Shown here: positions 39,756-51,424 of the stretch, in pieces | Layout: the number at the start of each line of letters is the position of its first letter | Position numbering within the stretch: position 1 is the first letter of the stretch | Source of the DNA: Paramacrobiotus metropolitanus | Lineage: Eukaryota > Tardigrada > Eutardigrada > Parachela > Macrobiotidae | Direction of reading: 5' to 3' | Length of the DNA: 64,000 bases | Assembly (NCBI RefSeq): GCF_019649055.1 | Contig: NW_026570258.1 | Location: 124,001 to 188,000 of the forward strand | Position numbers and translations under genes: made by a program | The notes under the pieces: generated by a model | Told to the model about the DNA's origin: nothing | Seen by the model: only the letters and a program-made list of their open reading frames with translations | Database searches by the model: none

Positions 39756-40856
39756 TTAAACAAGCACAAGACCACGTTTAGCTAACTCGGAAACTGAAAT
39801 CCATTCATCAAATTTTTTATTCCATCCAACATAATGAATAAGAACTTTGTTTCTCTTTTTTCCAATAACAGCAATTTCAGCAGATTCATTCGCTTCTTTC
39901 GCCACTTTTTGCAATTCTTCTAGGTAAAATTTTCCTTCTAATTGCTCTCCTTTCAAATCCTCCACAAAAAATACTTCCACGCCATCTTTTGTATCTTTGC
40001 TTTTTATTCTGTACACTTCGATGGTCCACCCAATCGTGTATCCCTTTTCATGGGAAGTTTTTTTTAAACTTAATCGAACGTAGTCTCCCACTCTAATGTT
40101 GTTTTTCGAATTTCTTGTCAAAATATGATTAAGTTTCCACGTTTCTTTCATTATTTTCACGAACTCTGCTTCGCTTTCTTTGTTTACTTCTTTAGGCGTA
40201 TGGTTTTTTAGTGAGCGATGTGGCGAATTATTGTATGAATCCAAAATATCTTGTATAACATCAATCCATCTCTTTGATTTGTTAAATGTGAGATAGCGAA
40301 ATAATTTTGTTGAAATTGTTCTGTTAAGACGTTCCACTAAACCGGCTTTTATTTCAGCGTTCTGAGTAGAAAAATGATCAATATTATACTCTTTTAACAA
40401 ACCAGAAACATGTTGGTTGTAAAACTCTTTTCCCAGGTCCGTTTGCAGTCGCACTGGTTGAAAACCGCAACGTTGTAAAATTTTTTGAAGAGCATCCTTT
40501 ACTTGAATACCAGACTTTTGCCGGAGAGGTTCCACCCACGCTTGACGTGAAAAACAATCGACTACCACAAGCAAATAGTTATATCCGTCATTGTGTACAG
40601 CTAATGAACTGTAGTCAATTAAATCGGCTTGGAGTTGTTCACCAAATGACATAACAACAAACGGTCGGCGAGCAAATTTTTTCTTGACAGGTTTATGCAA
40701 AGAGTAAGCTGGCTGAGCTGTGAGAAATTCACGCACATCATTTTCAGAAATCTTTTCACTTGATTCATTTCTTGCGGCATGAAGAAGTTTTCTGATGCCA
40801 CCGAAACCCCCAGGTGAAGCTGGGTTAAGATAAATTTTTTTCAACAATGATTCCAT
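39756..40856 (-). CDS. Polinton integrase with chromo/tudor-like tail
   Basis: 366 residues. The D,D-35-E triad is complete: QADLIDYS, LQTDLGKEF and AGLVERLNRT. A basic KKKFARRPF lead-in precedes the core. The C-terminal 60 residues (VLIHYVGWNKKFDEWIS) are a chromo/tudor-knot fold, common in Polinton integrases and possibly directing insertion by chromatin marks. Its start overlaps the end of the next upstream gene by 32 bp. Confidence 0.92.
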   Translation of the reverse strand: MESLLKKIYLNPASPGGFGGIRKLLHAARNESSEKISENDVREFLTAQPAYSLHKPVKKKFARRPFVVMSFGEQLQADLIDYSSLAVHNDGYNYLLVVVDCFSRQAWVEPLRQKSGIQVKDALQKILQRCGFQPVRLQTDLGKEFYNQHVSGLLKEYNIDHFSTQNAEIKAGLVERLNRTISTKLFRYLTFNKSKRWIDVIQDILDSYNNSPHRSLKNHTPKEVNKESEAEFVKIMKETWKLNHILTRNSKNNIRVGDYVRLSLKKTSHEKGYTIGWTIEVYRIKSKDTKDGVEVFFVEDLKGEQLEGKFYLEELQKVAKEANESAEIAVIGKKRNKVLIHYVGWNKKFDEWISVSELAKRGLVLV

Positions 40857-41415
40857 GAATGATTTTAAGCAATTTTTTGTCCAAACCTTTAGGAAGAGCG
40901 TTATCCAAAAATTGTTTACGCATCAGCGGTCTCCAGATAGTCAGGCATTTATAATATAAAATACAAGTGCAGATTTTATTCTTTTCGCCTGTATATTCCT
41001 CGAAAACCTGGTTGAAAATTCTTTTCAGCTTTCTTTTGTTGAGAGTGTTTAATAAAATGTAAAAGACTGATGACTTTAAATTACGATCATTGAGTCGGTT
41101 TTTGCATGAATGCTCCAGTGACACAGAATAACACCCCTTGCAGGCCAAACGCTCTGATTTCATCAAATACTGCTGGTTCATCAAATACGCAACGATAAAT
41201 TTGAAGGCAGAGACACTGCGTTTATACAAAAGGGATTTTTGATCATGTACTGGTAAGCGAGAACTTCCGGAAGAACAAAGCCCTGACACAAGCTCGCTTT
41301 TCAAACGCCCATTATTTTCGGCTCTCAAATGCGACATTTTTAGGTTTAAAAATTGAACAAACCAACTGATGAGTGAAATGTCAAGCACGTGGCGTTGTAT
41401 CTGTTGGGCGTCCAT
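40825..41415 (-). CDS. Unidentified Polinton protein with Cys/His cluster, 196 residues
   Basis: Contains CKGCYSVSLEHSC (C-x2-C-x6-H-x-C) near residue 95, a likely metal site. The rest is helical and basic. Overlaps the integrase start by 32 bp in another frame, suggesting shared transcription. No function assigned. Confidence 0.6.
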   Translation of the reverse strand: MDAQQIQRHVLDISLISWFVQFLNLKMSHLRAENNGRLKSELVSGLCSSGSSRLPVHDQKSLLYKRSVSAFKFIVAYLMNQQYLMKSERLACKGCYSVSLEHSCKNRLNDRNLKSSVFYILLNTLNKRKLKRIFNQVFEEYTGEKNKICTCILYYKCLTIWRPLMRKQFLDNALPKGLDKKLLKIIHGIIVEKNLS

Positions 41416-41591
41416 CTTGGCAACAATTTTTTATTTTTTCTTTCTGACCAATCGCGTGCGGCCTAAATAGTTGGGGCTGCCCACAAGTACACTGATGATA
41501 ATCGGCTGTGTCCGGCTACCAACAAAAGATTGCAAATTTTAGATCTCTCCATTTGTATTTGATTTAGTAAGGAGTTCTTATATTTTTTGCA

Positions 41592-42161
41592 ATGGACGCA
41601 GCATTTGAAATTAGATATAAAGAGTACATTGAGGCTCTGAAGAATGAGTTTCGTGAAATCGGTAGTATTGATGGCGCGACAGTGTATTATTTAAATTGCA
41701 GTGTTATGGTGTTAGTGACTTGGTGTGACCGGAAGGTAAAAATGGTTACAATCCTTGAACCAAACGTTGTCGATTTGGACCTCATTGAAAAGAACGGCAT
41801 CTGTCTACACGATTTAGAAATGGCGCAGTTATTCCGAATTTTTGAAGATCGCTCGGTCATTGATAATATGCATCTGGCTCGTACGGATGGTACTGCTCAA
41901 ACGATCTCTTTCCGTGGAAAGCGAAACACCACCGTGACGTGTTTTCCAACGCCACTTGAAACTAGTGTCGGCAAAGAACAATGTATTCGGATTGCACAAG
42001 GGGTGAAGTCTATCGCGGGAACTTGGTCAACGTTGTGTTACTTACTTCACCGTTTCGAGAATGAACTAGGACAGGAATTGCCGCTGGGACATTTCAACAA
42101 GCCGGAAGCCTGGGATACGGAAATTTCTGCATTGCACATGGCAGAATGCATATTAGAATAA
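41592..42161 (+). CDS. Unidentified Polinton protein, 189 residues
   Basis: Rightward gene between two leftward blocks. Mixed alpha/beta composition with VYYLNCSVMVLVTW, then TVTCFPTPLE. No recognisable domain. A short TTATATTTTTTGC just upstream may be promoter. Confidence 0.55.
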   Translation: MDAAFEIRYKEYIEALKNEFREIGSIDGATVYYLNCSVMVLVTWCDRKVKMVTILEPNVVDLDLIEKNGICLHDLEMAQLFRIFEDRSVIDNMHLARTDGTAQTISFRGKRNTTVTCFPTPLETSVGKEQCIRIAQGVKSIAGTWSTLCYLLHRFENELGQELPLGHFNKPEAWDTEISALHMAECILE

Positions 42162-42433
42162 TTTGTGTGCACTCATTGGTATTGCAAATTTCATCATTCT
42201 TGTTCGATCCTATTAGTTTGACATTATTTGTGTAGAACGGAAAAGCAAATAATCTCTGTGTGCACTCAGTTTTGAATAATTGTAAATATTTCTGCGCTAT
42301 CGCTTTTTTGCTCGGCTTTACTTTGAAAGAAGACAATGTCAACCGATGTTTCACATTTCTTAATATAATAAAAGCAAAGAATATTCAGTTGTTCGACAGA
42401 AAAGTAGAAAATCAAAAAGAACACAGTATACAC

Positions 42434-42456
42434 TTTGACGCCATTTTTGACGCCAT
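42434..42456 (-). repeat. ATGGCGTCAAAA dimer, copy 2
   Basis: Exact dimer on the minus strand, in the gap between the PolB 3' end and the gene at 41592-42161. Confidence 0.9.
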
Positions 42457-42499
42457 AACACAAATAAAGATACGCAAACCAGAATTAGTAGAAATTATG

Positions 42500-45400
42500 C
42501 TAATCCACTAAGGATTCGAGAGCCACATCATCGTCAATGTTTTCATACAACATAGCAGGGGTGTATTTCTCAAGCAAATTAAATACGAGATCCATTTCCT
42601 TCGAGCCGATTTTAGGAAAGGGAATATTTTCATATCCGTGCGGGTACGTTACAAAATTTTCTCCGATCACTCTGCTGGTAAATGTGCATCCCACGCGCCG
42701 CTGCAAAGGCGCAGTTTGGATGGTAAAGTCCGTGGTGTTCCGTTTGAACGTTATGTCATCGCATGCTTGGACAGTTGATGGCCCAGTGCTGAATAACATG
42801 TCCCGTAGCACCGATCCATGGAAACGATCCTTCAGTGCTTCGGTTTTCGGGATACCTTTGCATTTGATCCGTTCTTCGCCGGTAGACATCATTTGGCAGT
42901 ACGTTTTCTTTGCAAGTGCCAACCACTCGACGAAATAATTACCGCCTAGATCATCGGAAAATTCACCCAACAGATCTCCAAGTGGTGGATCTGGCTTTTC
43001 TGGTTCACTAACAAACATAACAGAGTCCGTGTCGCAATAAAGGAGACGATCCTCGACTAGGCGTAGTTGTTGCAACAGCTTCAGTTGAGCCAAACCAGTA
43101 GTGAACACACCAATATACGGATTGCATCGTTTGTTTGGCGCAGCCTAAAAGAAATAAAATGCGGTGCTGAATAAAACTGACAAAAATCAATCCGAAATAA
43201 ATATAATACCCAGTTTTTCTTTTCCATATAGGTGACATCCAACGCTTTGCCGTTATTCACGATCCGAACATCTTTTGTTTCGAACGATGTATTGAAAACG
43301 ATGTCCTTCATTTGCTTATAAGTAGTGCAGTATTTATGTTGCTGGTACAGCGCTTTCATAACAAATCTATAAAAATTTACTATAACAGCACCTTTTCAAA
43401 ATATTAAATTTATTGTTTTTTACCTGCCCCACACGGCGTTCAACCAAATTTTCGCACAGTACTTAGCGCCTGGATTTAGCTGCACTTCGTCAGGTTCAAA
43501 AACAATTCCTAGCTTTTCGGCGTAGTTGCGGCAGTACTCCCATTTCTCTTCCTCGGTCACGATGTGCGCCGGAAACCCGCTGTTCACAATTTTGCCACGG
43601 ATTAAGTCGAGAATAAACTGAGCAAAAATTCCTCCGTCTTTGGTTTCAGGATTGAATTGCGATGTTTCTTCGAAATGGTGGATTTCAAAAATGTTGCTGA
43701 TTTTATACCCGTCTGATACCGCTTGTTCCATCAAGGGAGTAATCCATGCACCTTCAAGTTCCCGTTCTTCATCTGTGTGCTCACACTGTTTGGCAATATT
43801 CACTTCTTCCGAACATGATCTGCATAACGTGTAGACGGTTCTTCCATCTTTCAGTCGCATTGGCAACGTCGGCACAAACAAATTCTTAGGGGGAAGTACA
43901 CGACAGTAAATTACGCCATAATATTCCGATAAGTCGAACGGGTCGCCGAAGTTATTGTAAAGAATCGTAGGATGACCCACAGGATACTTTCCGTACACCA
44001 TTATTGATGGGTACAGGGATATGAAATCGAAAGCTTTTCCTTTCAGCGGTGGCGGAATTTCTTTATACATGGCAAAAATTTCAGTCCTTCCGCCGAACAA
44101 GTGGTCACGAACGTTCAGTGGCGGTCGAAATTCTTTTTGCGGGATGATTTTTCCATTTTTAACCAATTCGTCGTACTCACATTCCCAGATTCCCACAAAA
44201 AATCTGCCGTAGCTTTCAATCTTTCTTTTAATCCTCAGCGTTTCCTCCCGCAATTCGCCAAAAGTACGCATTCTGACCGTGTTCATTTTCCGTTGGTCAG
44301 GGAAGCATTTTTTGCAGCCGTGCCAAAAGCACCCGTAGAACTGATAACATGTTCCGGTGGGTTCCCAAAATCCATCAACACATATTTTGTCGTCCAAAAA
44401 CTTTTCACCTGCAGCTGAACGAGCAGTCTGAAGGAAATCCTCCGGTTGTTTCTCTTGCAACTGTCTTTCGATATGCGACAACCACTGAAATCCTTTGAAA
44501 CTTTGATTTTGTCGCCCGCCGTAACCACCTGGAGGAATAATCCCGATGGTGTTCGGTTTCAAATAATGAACTTGGAAAGCCAGAAGCACTGCTGACGGAT
44601 TTGTTACAGAATCGAATGGATCAATACCAGGAAACATATCCATGAAGTTTTTGCGTGTGATCCGGCAACATTCTCTTAAAACCAAAACGTCGTTAACGCA
44701 GTATTTCTTGCATTCCTCCAGGAGGTTGTAACTGCTCCCAAAGGTATTAACGGCATCATCATACCACTTCTCGAATTCTTCAAATTTCTTGCGTGACATC
44801 CTTGAGCAGTCGAAATATTCTTTCCCTAAATAAAAAATTGAATTTTTAAAATTTCGACGCCATTTTTGACGCCATGAAAAGTAAAATTTTATTTCTGAAG
44901 TTGTTACCTGGCAACGGTCCATGATAATTTTGGTTTGCCGGCGTGTTGAACGCGTAAGGAAAAAATTCTTTCAAAACTAAATGGTCAATTCCCAAATCTT
45001 TTGGAAGCTCCGAAAGAGAACGTGGCATGAAGGACAGCGTGTCGATGAACTTGCACTTCAGCCCGGGAATTTTTAGCATTGTAATACTGGAACCATCTTG
45101 AATTTTTTCGACGATGTGGCCTTCCTTTTCTAATCCACTAAGGATGAAAAAATTGTCGTAACGCTTTCCGTTGTGTGACAAAAAGGTGCACAATCGGCAG
45201 TTTTTAAAAATCCAATCGAGTAGTTCTGAAACGCATTGATATCCACTGAAACAAATCTCAAACGCGTCATCATCCAAGCACATCACTGCAACGACCATCG
45301 GCTGGTGATATCGACTGTTGTCCAGACATGTTTCAAAATCAAACACAAATTTTTTGTTCTCGAAACGGGCTTGTTGTTTTCCGTCTGATTTGGAAATCGG

Positions 45401-48400
45401 GGGTCCGGAATCCTCACACTCATCATCGTCAGCGTCATCGGTTGCCTCGTCTTCTGTATTTTCGCAAAACTCTTCGCTGACTGCGTCACTTTCCGCATCA
45501 TCGTTCAGAAAGTCCGACACGGCATCATCTTCAGATGCAAAAGTTTCGCTCTCAGCCGCTGCTTCAGTCTTTGGTTTTGCTTTCTTGTTTTGCGCTTTCT
45601 CACCGTTCAAAATATAACAAAGATGGTTAGGAAGTACGAATTCTTTACAGTTCAGGCACAGCGTCGCATAGCAGACATGTGGGTCCGAGTACTTCCGGCC
45701 AGGCGGATTTATATACCTAGTAAATTAGTTTTTAGAGTCACAAAATATGTTTCAGTGCAACTGTTATTAAATACGTTAAAGAGCACTTTAATGAAATTAC
45801 AGTAATTACCTGTTGCAGTCTTCGCATTTCTTCCAGGCATCACAAACGGTAAGATCCTTGGATTTGTAAGCAGTTCGTTCTTTATGCTTTTCAAAACATT
45901 CGTCGGATGAAAAGTTGCGATTGCAGTCGTTGCAAACCCTTTTGACAAAATCATTCAATCGACAGTCGGGTTGCATGCAGGAGTAACAGGGACGATAACA
46001 TTTGTGACTCTTTTTATCGTGGTAAAAATTACCACAGATAAGACACCGTGCGCGAAATCCCAGAATCGTCCATGGTTTGGTTACACAATCAAAATGTTGA
46101 TCATGATATAGTATAGCGACGAAGTTTTTTCGAAAAGGTGTGGAATAAGTGATTTCGAACTGGAGCTCCGCATCGATGACAATTAACTGAGTATCGTAGC
46201 GTTCCGTTAAAAGTTTTCCGAATTTTTCAATTCCATCAAAATCAACAGGACCGTCTGAAACACCAGCCTCTCCACGTAGTTGCGCAGCCAGGTGATGTTG
46301 TATGCTTATTCTTGAATCAAGTACTGACGTACAACCTGGTAAACCGAGCGTTTTCGCTAATCCAACCACAATTGCTCGTGAGGCACATAAAGTTCCCTCA
46401 GGATCATACGTTGTGTTGTTTTTGATGCAAACAACACTTTTGGAACGCTCCAGCATCTCATTCACCTTAAACATAATTCTCCCCTTCTTTACTGGTAAAC
46501 GACCCCGTCCCTGGATATTGCGGCAATGCGTAAAAGTGATCCGCAAACCATCGGTAAATAAATAAAAATTCATTCCACTTTGCATGATGCGCACGATTAG
46601 CTGAAGTATAAACTCAGGAGATAGTTTATGGGAAGGCATAACAGGAGTTGAAAATGCTCGATTTGCTAATTCCGGATGTTCAAAAACAATGCGCACTCTG
46701 TCATTACCGTTCACACGATGGTACGCTAAAAGTTGACTGAAGAGTTCACGTACTTCCGCTGACACCGCCATCAGAGACATTGGCTGAGGATTGAGCCGAT
46801 ATATGAGGGTAAAACTGTCTTCGGTGGTGCGAAAGTTGTCTGCAGTCGTAATGCGCCGTGTGTTTTGGTTGATTTGGTACAGTTTTCTGTTTCTAAAAAT
46901 AAATTAAGATTCTATTTTGGCCGTTGTTGCTGTTTGTGCTAGCGTGATATGCACATAGTTACGACAATGATAACACAGCAGATCTCCAACCGGTACATAG
47001 TTTTATTTAATTTTGTCATAATTCATATATATGTATATATATATTGCAATGCAAAAGCGTCTCATGCATGTACATACATCAACCCGGATATTCATATCAG
47101 TGTTTAATGCACGATTACAGAAATAACACGCTGTTGAGTGGTATACACTAAATACAAACAATATGCGGCTTAACATTGAGCAGTGAAACATGCATAAAAA
47201 ATCAAATATCCAGCATCAACATGTTTATACAGTTTCACATAAACCACAGAATTAATTTTAGCGGCTAGATCATAATATCGTACGGCCAGTATAAATAAAA
47301 ACGATAACATGCAACTAAACATAATTATATCGCATAGATAATAACAGCGCTGAGGCAAAATAATTAGCGTCGCCGAAACTTACTGAGTTCCATTATTATT
47401 ATTATTATTATCTTCGTTGGCGACGCTTCCATGCCCATGATTGTCGTTTCCGTTATTATCGAAGCGATGCCCATTGTTGTTGTGGTTTCCGTTTCCGTTC
47501 AAACCGAAGCCGTGCCCATTGTTGGCATTCCCGATACCAAAACCGTGCATGATGTTCATCATCATGTCGAACTCCCGCTGATACGCATTCGGCTCATACC
47601 AGTGCGGAAATGGTTGTCCAAATCCTGGCATACCGGAATAGTATCCAGGCATAGCCGGGATATATCCTGGAACTCCCCACGGACGTACTAGCTGGAGGGG
47701 CACGTTCGGCCTTATCGTCATTTCGGCACGTGGAACTGCTGCTGCCATCTGCGAAGTGCTGGGGCGCGGTCCCGGCATGACCGGAGGACGCCTCAATCCG
47801 GGTATAGCCACAGGCGGCCACGGCCGCGGAGCAGGGGGAGCGCTAAGCACACCTCGAGGAAGTCCAGCTCCGTACTGTACGGGCGATGCTGGCATATTTG
47901 CAAAGCGCTCATGGATCGCCTTTCGTTTTTTGTACGGCGCCGGTGGCGCTTGCTTCCGGTTGACAGGTGGAGCAAGATACGTCTGCACAAGAGGCTTCCG
48001 TTTCTTAGCCTGAGATGATGAAACGATGACAATATCATCATCGTGCTCGTCGGCTTGATCAGGATTTTCCCATTGCGCTAAACACATAAACATATTATAC
48101 ATGGCGTCAAAAATGGCGTCAAACTTTTTTTATGTGATATCAGAATTTATATGTGGCATGAGAAGTTGTACGTTGCGTTAAAAAAACTGATACTGTACTT
48201 ATGTATACTAAATATAATAATATTAATTCAGTTTACTTACGGCTGTTAACTGGAATTCGACCGTTGGATGGCTCTCGGACCAGATCATCTACGACGATGA
48301 CATCGCTATCATCCGCTTTTAATTCCGGTCGGGTGTTCTCGCTCTCTAAAAAATAGTACATGACTGATGAATGTGTAAATAAATAGAAACAAAAAATTAG

Positions 48401-48694
48401 TACCCGCAGAAGTGTTTGTCGAAGGCGTTGAATCACGGTTTCCGCGAGGTTGCCCACTTGTACCGTCAATATTGGCCATGGCTACCAGATAAGCGAAATA
48501 AATTTTCGTTTCACCTAATTTAAATGTAGTATGCACGTACCAGCTTCAACTTCGGTGTTGGTAATTTCCGGCCATGCTTCTTTGGCCATAGCTGACAAAA
48601 ACGTTCGGTCAAAAATAGCGCTTAGGTTTAAATCGTCCACGTCGATGTCGTTGGTACAGCCGGTATTCGGCGTGGAAGTTGCACGAGAATCCAT
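42500..48694 (-). CDS. Protein-primed DNA polymerase B, nine exons
   Basis: Exons on the minus strand: 48541-48694, 48404-48481, 48241-48345, 47384-48077, 45810-46892, 44908-45716, 43424-44825, 43210-43366, 42500-43144. All introns are GT-AG and phases agree throughout, giving about 1708 residues (an upstream ATG at 48712 adds six). Exo motifs: FDFET, HNGKRYDNF and YCVNDV. Polymerase motifs: DFISLYPS, KIWLNAVWGR (usual KLxxNSxYG) and YCDTDS. It copies the element DNA from a terminal-protein primer. The first four exons encode a Pro/Asn/Gly-rich tail with acidic hydrophobic patches DVIVVDD and DDDIVIVSS and a KKRKP basic patch. Spliced PolB is unusual for Polintons. Confidence 0.9.
44854..44875 (-). 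repeat. ATGGCGTCAAAA dimer, copy 3 (PolB intron)
   Basis: Lies inside the intron between PolB exons 44908-45716 and 43424-44825, sense orientation, one mismatch at the end. Confidence 0.9.
46893..47383 (-). other. PolB intron 4 (largest)
   Basis: 491 bp with donor GTAAGT and acceptor TTTTTAG; contains a TATATATGTATATATATAT tract. No gene inside. Confidence 0.7.
48101..48123 (+). repeat. ATGGCGTCAAAA dimer, copy 4 (PolB intron)
   Basis: Exact dimer in the intron before exon 47384-48077, antisense relative to the gene. Confidence 0.9.
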
Positions 48695-48712
48695 GTCCAG
48701 ATAAAAACTCAA

Positions 48713-49473
48713 AACTTACAACGGCTTTGAAAATTTAAACTGAAAGTGTGCCGTTTGTCGGCAAACTCACGTCTGGTCAACCATCTTACAAGATTGCAAT
48801 TTGAAAATTTTATTGCATTTTGAATCAGTTTATTGGTTACGCTTTGCTTTGCGTACGCGCCATGCCTGGTCAAGAGTAAACAACGGTGCGATGTGGTGCA
48901 CGTGTGGTGAAAGCAGATCAAAAGCTAAAACAGGTGTCAATTTCCCCTTGTAAATTTTATGACATCCAATGCAAAGAGAGCAATTGCTAACGAGTTCGTA
49001 TGTCACACCTTAACTGGTTGTACTTGAGAACATAAATGATATGTGTGGACAGAAACTTTGTGTGTGAGCAGAAAAAATTTGACTTAATATTTTCCGTGCG
49101 AGTGGTAGCACTAATTTATTGTTCGTTCATCGCATTTTTCGTTCTTAAATATCATGAAGTGAACATTTGTAAAATGAGGCAATGCAATACATGCGCTTGC
49201 AGATTTGCATAAATGTACGTAAAATGTGTAAAATGTAACGTTTAAGTTGACTCGTTCTTCGAAATTCATTTTGTGGCATGAAAAAAAGCATAAAAAAGTA
49301 CTTCAGCGTATACACGACAAAATATCATGGGAATGTTGGGTGAATGAGAACAAAAAATAATAGTACCGCAGAGCATTCAAGACATTGAAGCTATAAACGA
49401 AATACTTCATTGAACCATACACCAAAAAACAACCATACAAAATTTACCCGAAACAAGATACAAAAAACGCAGC
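48713..49473. other. Polinton intergenic; PolB upstream region
   Basis: AT-rich, no ORF. Would contain the PolB promoter and the 3' end of the next leftward gene; no element could be pinpointed. Confidence 0.45.
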
Positions 49474-50909
49474 TCATTCATTTCGGATGCTGCCGTAGTG
49501 CGTCCCATGATGCGGCACAACTTCGTAATTCCCGCCCGGTGCGATCTTCACATAGGGGACCAAAGGTTCAATCTGCGTGGGTGCGGTGACACCCCTAACT
49601 CCGGCAGCCACTTCTTCATCCGCCGCGAAATACAGGCATGGCCCAGATGCAACTCTTCCAGTCGTCTCACGCTCCCCAACGACATGGCGAATACACTCCT
49701 GTCGAGCTTTTTAACGACGGTAATCCGAAAAAATCCACACCGTCGACTTAACATCGGCTCGTGCGTAGCAGTATCCGCAACAATAGCCGCCATACAGGCG
49801 CACCTTCTCTAAGTGTTTCGCATGTTTAACCTGAAGCTTGGCGTCCACTTTCCCCCAAACAGGCAGTTTTCGGTCAGGGTGTTTCGGTGGCGCCACAGGT
49901 ATACGGGAGAGATCCGTTGCCCGCAGTGTGTGGACAGGAAATAGGTACCGTCCGAACCACTGCCCCGACAGACAGATGTCGCTTCCGATAGGGACTTGGA
50001 AGGAGTTCTTCAAATCGACATAGGCCATGCTGCCCTGACTTATCACCTCCGCACGAGGTTCAGCCGGCCCCGCTACCTACGAAATGCCAAAAAATCAGTA
50101 TTTATGTCAAAATTATACATGGTGTCAAAGTTTATATCATGGTGTCAAACCATAAAATGTCGAAATTGTATTTACCGGTTGCGCTGCAGCAGCAACAGCA
50201 GCTCCCGCACGACGCTTAGCCGGCACCGCTACAGCTCCCGCACGACGCTTAGCCGGCACCGCTACCTACAAAATCACGAAAATAAAATACTAATGTTTAA
50301 TTTATACATGGTGTCAAACTTTATATCATGGCGTCAAACCATAGAATGTCGAAATTGTACCTACCGGTTGTGGTTCTTCCGCGTCTTCTTTTTCGGTGTC
50401 TTCTTCTTCCGAGTCTTCATCCTCCTCCTCTTCATCATCCTCCACGGGTGCCACAGGCATTCGCTTGCCCACATTTAGACAGTTCTTGATCCGTGGGTCA
50501 TGCGGGGGACGTCGCCATGGAACCTTCTAAACCAAGCAGCAGAATGCATAGCACGACAAAATAGTTATAGTGTGCATGAAAAACGTTTGCTGATTGTACA
50601 CAGCTAAATGTGCCAGCACGTACAAAAACCACGAATAAATAATTATTATTTGTGTACCTGGGCAACAATGCTCCCGGGAACTGACGCTGAGGATGACGCA
50701 GCGGCCACAGATGCGGCTGAAGATGCCCGAGAACTGTTGCCAGTTGATGCAGACGACGGTGGCTCATCATGTCCAGGTGCGGTGGTTGACGGTGCTGTGG
50801 CCGCAGTTGTGGATGCCGATGGTGCATACTGTGATGCGCGTGCAGCAATCTCCTGTATACGTGGGGATCGACGCTGGCCGTCAGATGCAGCTGCAGGTGT
50901 GTCCATGTT
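49474..50909 (-). CDS. Spliced Polinton gene of unknown function with duplicated exon unit
   Basis: Exons 50658-50909, 50365-50526, 50176-50265 and 49474-50076, all phase 0 with GT-AG introns. Exon 1 is Ala/Ser/Thr-rich with SDGQRRSPRIQEIAARAS; exon 2 holds an acidic EDDEEEEDEDSEEEDTEKED run; exon 3 is two copies of an 11-residue VAVPAKRRAGA unit; exon 4 starts with a diverged copy (VAGPAEPRAE). Exon 4 carries the most structured part (VPIGSDICLSGQWFGRYLFP, YGGYCCGYCYARADV). An in-frame TAA at 49711-49713 would end the protein at 289 residues; the same frame stays open and coding-like for 78 more codons to TGA at 49474-49476. No family recognised. Confidence 0.65.
50119..50149 (+). repeat. 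ATGGTGTCAAA spaced pair (intron)
   Basis: Variant half-motifs at 50119-50129 and 50139-50149, 20 bp apart start to start, inside an intron of the gene at 49474-50909. Confidence 0.85.
50308..50338 (+). repeat. ATGG(T/C)GTCAAA spaced pair (intron)
   Basis: Half-motifs at 50308-50318 and 50328-50338 in the neighbouring intron, same spacing as the pair at 50119-50149; the two introns are homologous. Confidence 0.85.
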
Positions 50910-51177
50910 GCAGGCGAGAATGAAAACGGTAAAAAAAAACAACAAAAGCACAGCCACACAAAAATGCAGGACGAACTATTGCGGGATCAGGCTTTCGCGA
51001 TAATGTAGGCTGAGCGATACGTGTGCAATTAGCGAGAAAATCAAAATTGCCAAACGCAAATGAGCGGCAATGCAAATGACCAGATTTGCAAATACACGTT
51101 TGTCTGTGCTGTAATTAAGACGGGCAGCAGCAGCATATCCTGGTTCAGCGCTTATCAGATCGGCTGATCATCAGTGC

Positions 51178-51419
51178 CTTCTCTCTGTTCTGTGTCTCTT
51201 GCCGATCAGTGTGCTCGTAAAGTTTGGAATGCACGGCAATAAAAGTGTGGAATGTGTTTGCACAGGTGTGTGTACATAGTGTTTTTTACGTCTCCCTATT
51301 CCCTATCAAAAGTTTGTTTACATAAGAACATTTAACGACTTTGAACTTCTCCCTGATTCCCTATCGAAAGAGGTTTTACGATTTGTTTACACCACGGCAT
51401 AGAGGCTTTTGTATCTACT
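51178..51419 (-). repeat. Polinton right terminal inverted repeat
   Basis: 242 bp. Same as the left copy over the outer 128 bp, then carries 58 extra bp at about 51234-51291 with a GTGTGTGTACA stretch, then matches again through ACAGAACAGAGAGAAG in inverted sense. Confidence 0.9.
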
Positions 51420-51424
51420 CGGCA

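Larger units (their letters stand above)
32079..51419. mobile_element. Complete Polinton/Maverick (19.3 kb)
   Basis: Terminal inverted repeats begin AGTAGATACAAAAGCC; the outer 128 bp of the two ends match at every base. The flanking duplication is CGGCA (32074-32078, 51420-51424), 5 bp where 6 is usual. It contains the Polinton hallmarks: protein-primed PolB, retroviral-type integrase, FtsK/HerA-like packaging ATPase, adenain-like protease and double-jelly-roll capsid protein. Unidentified accessory genes lie at both ends. Near-identical ends and mostly open genes mean recent insertion. Such elements replicate by self-encoded DNA polymerase and may form virions. Confidence 0.95.

Noticed and set aside
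45283-45617. Ser-rich plus-strand ORF opposite PolB
   Set aside because: Shadow of the acidic PolB exon on the other strand.
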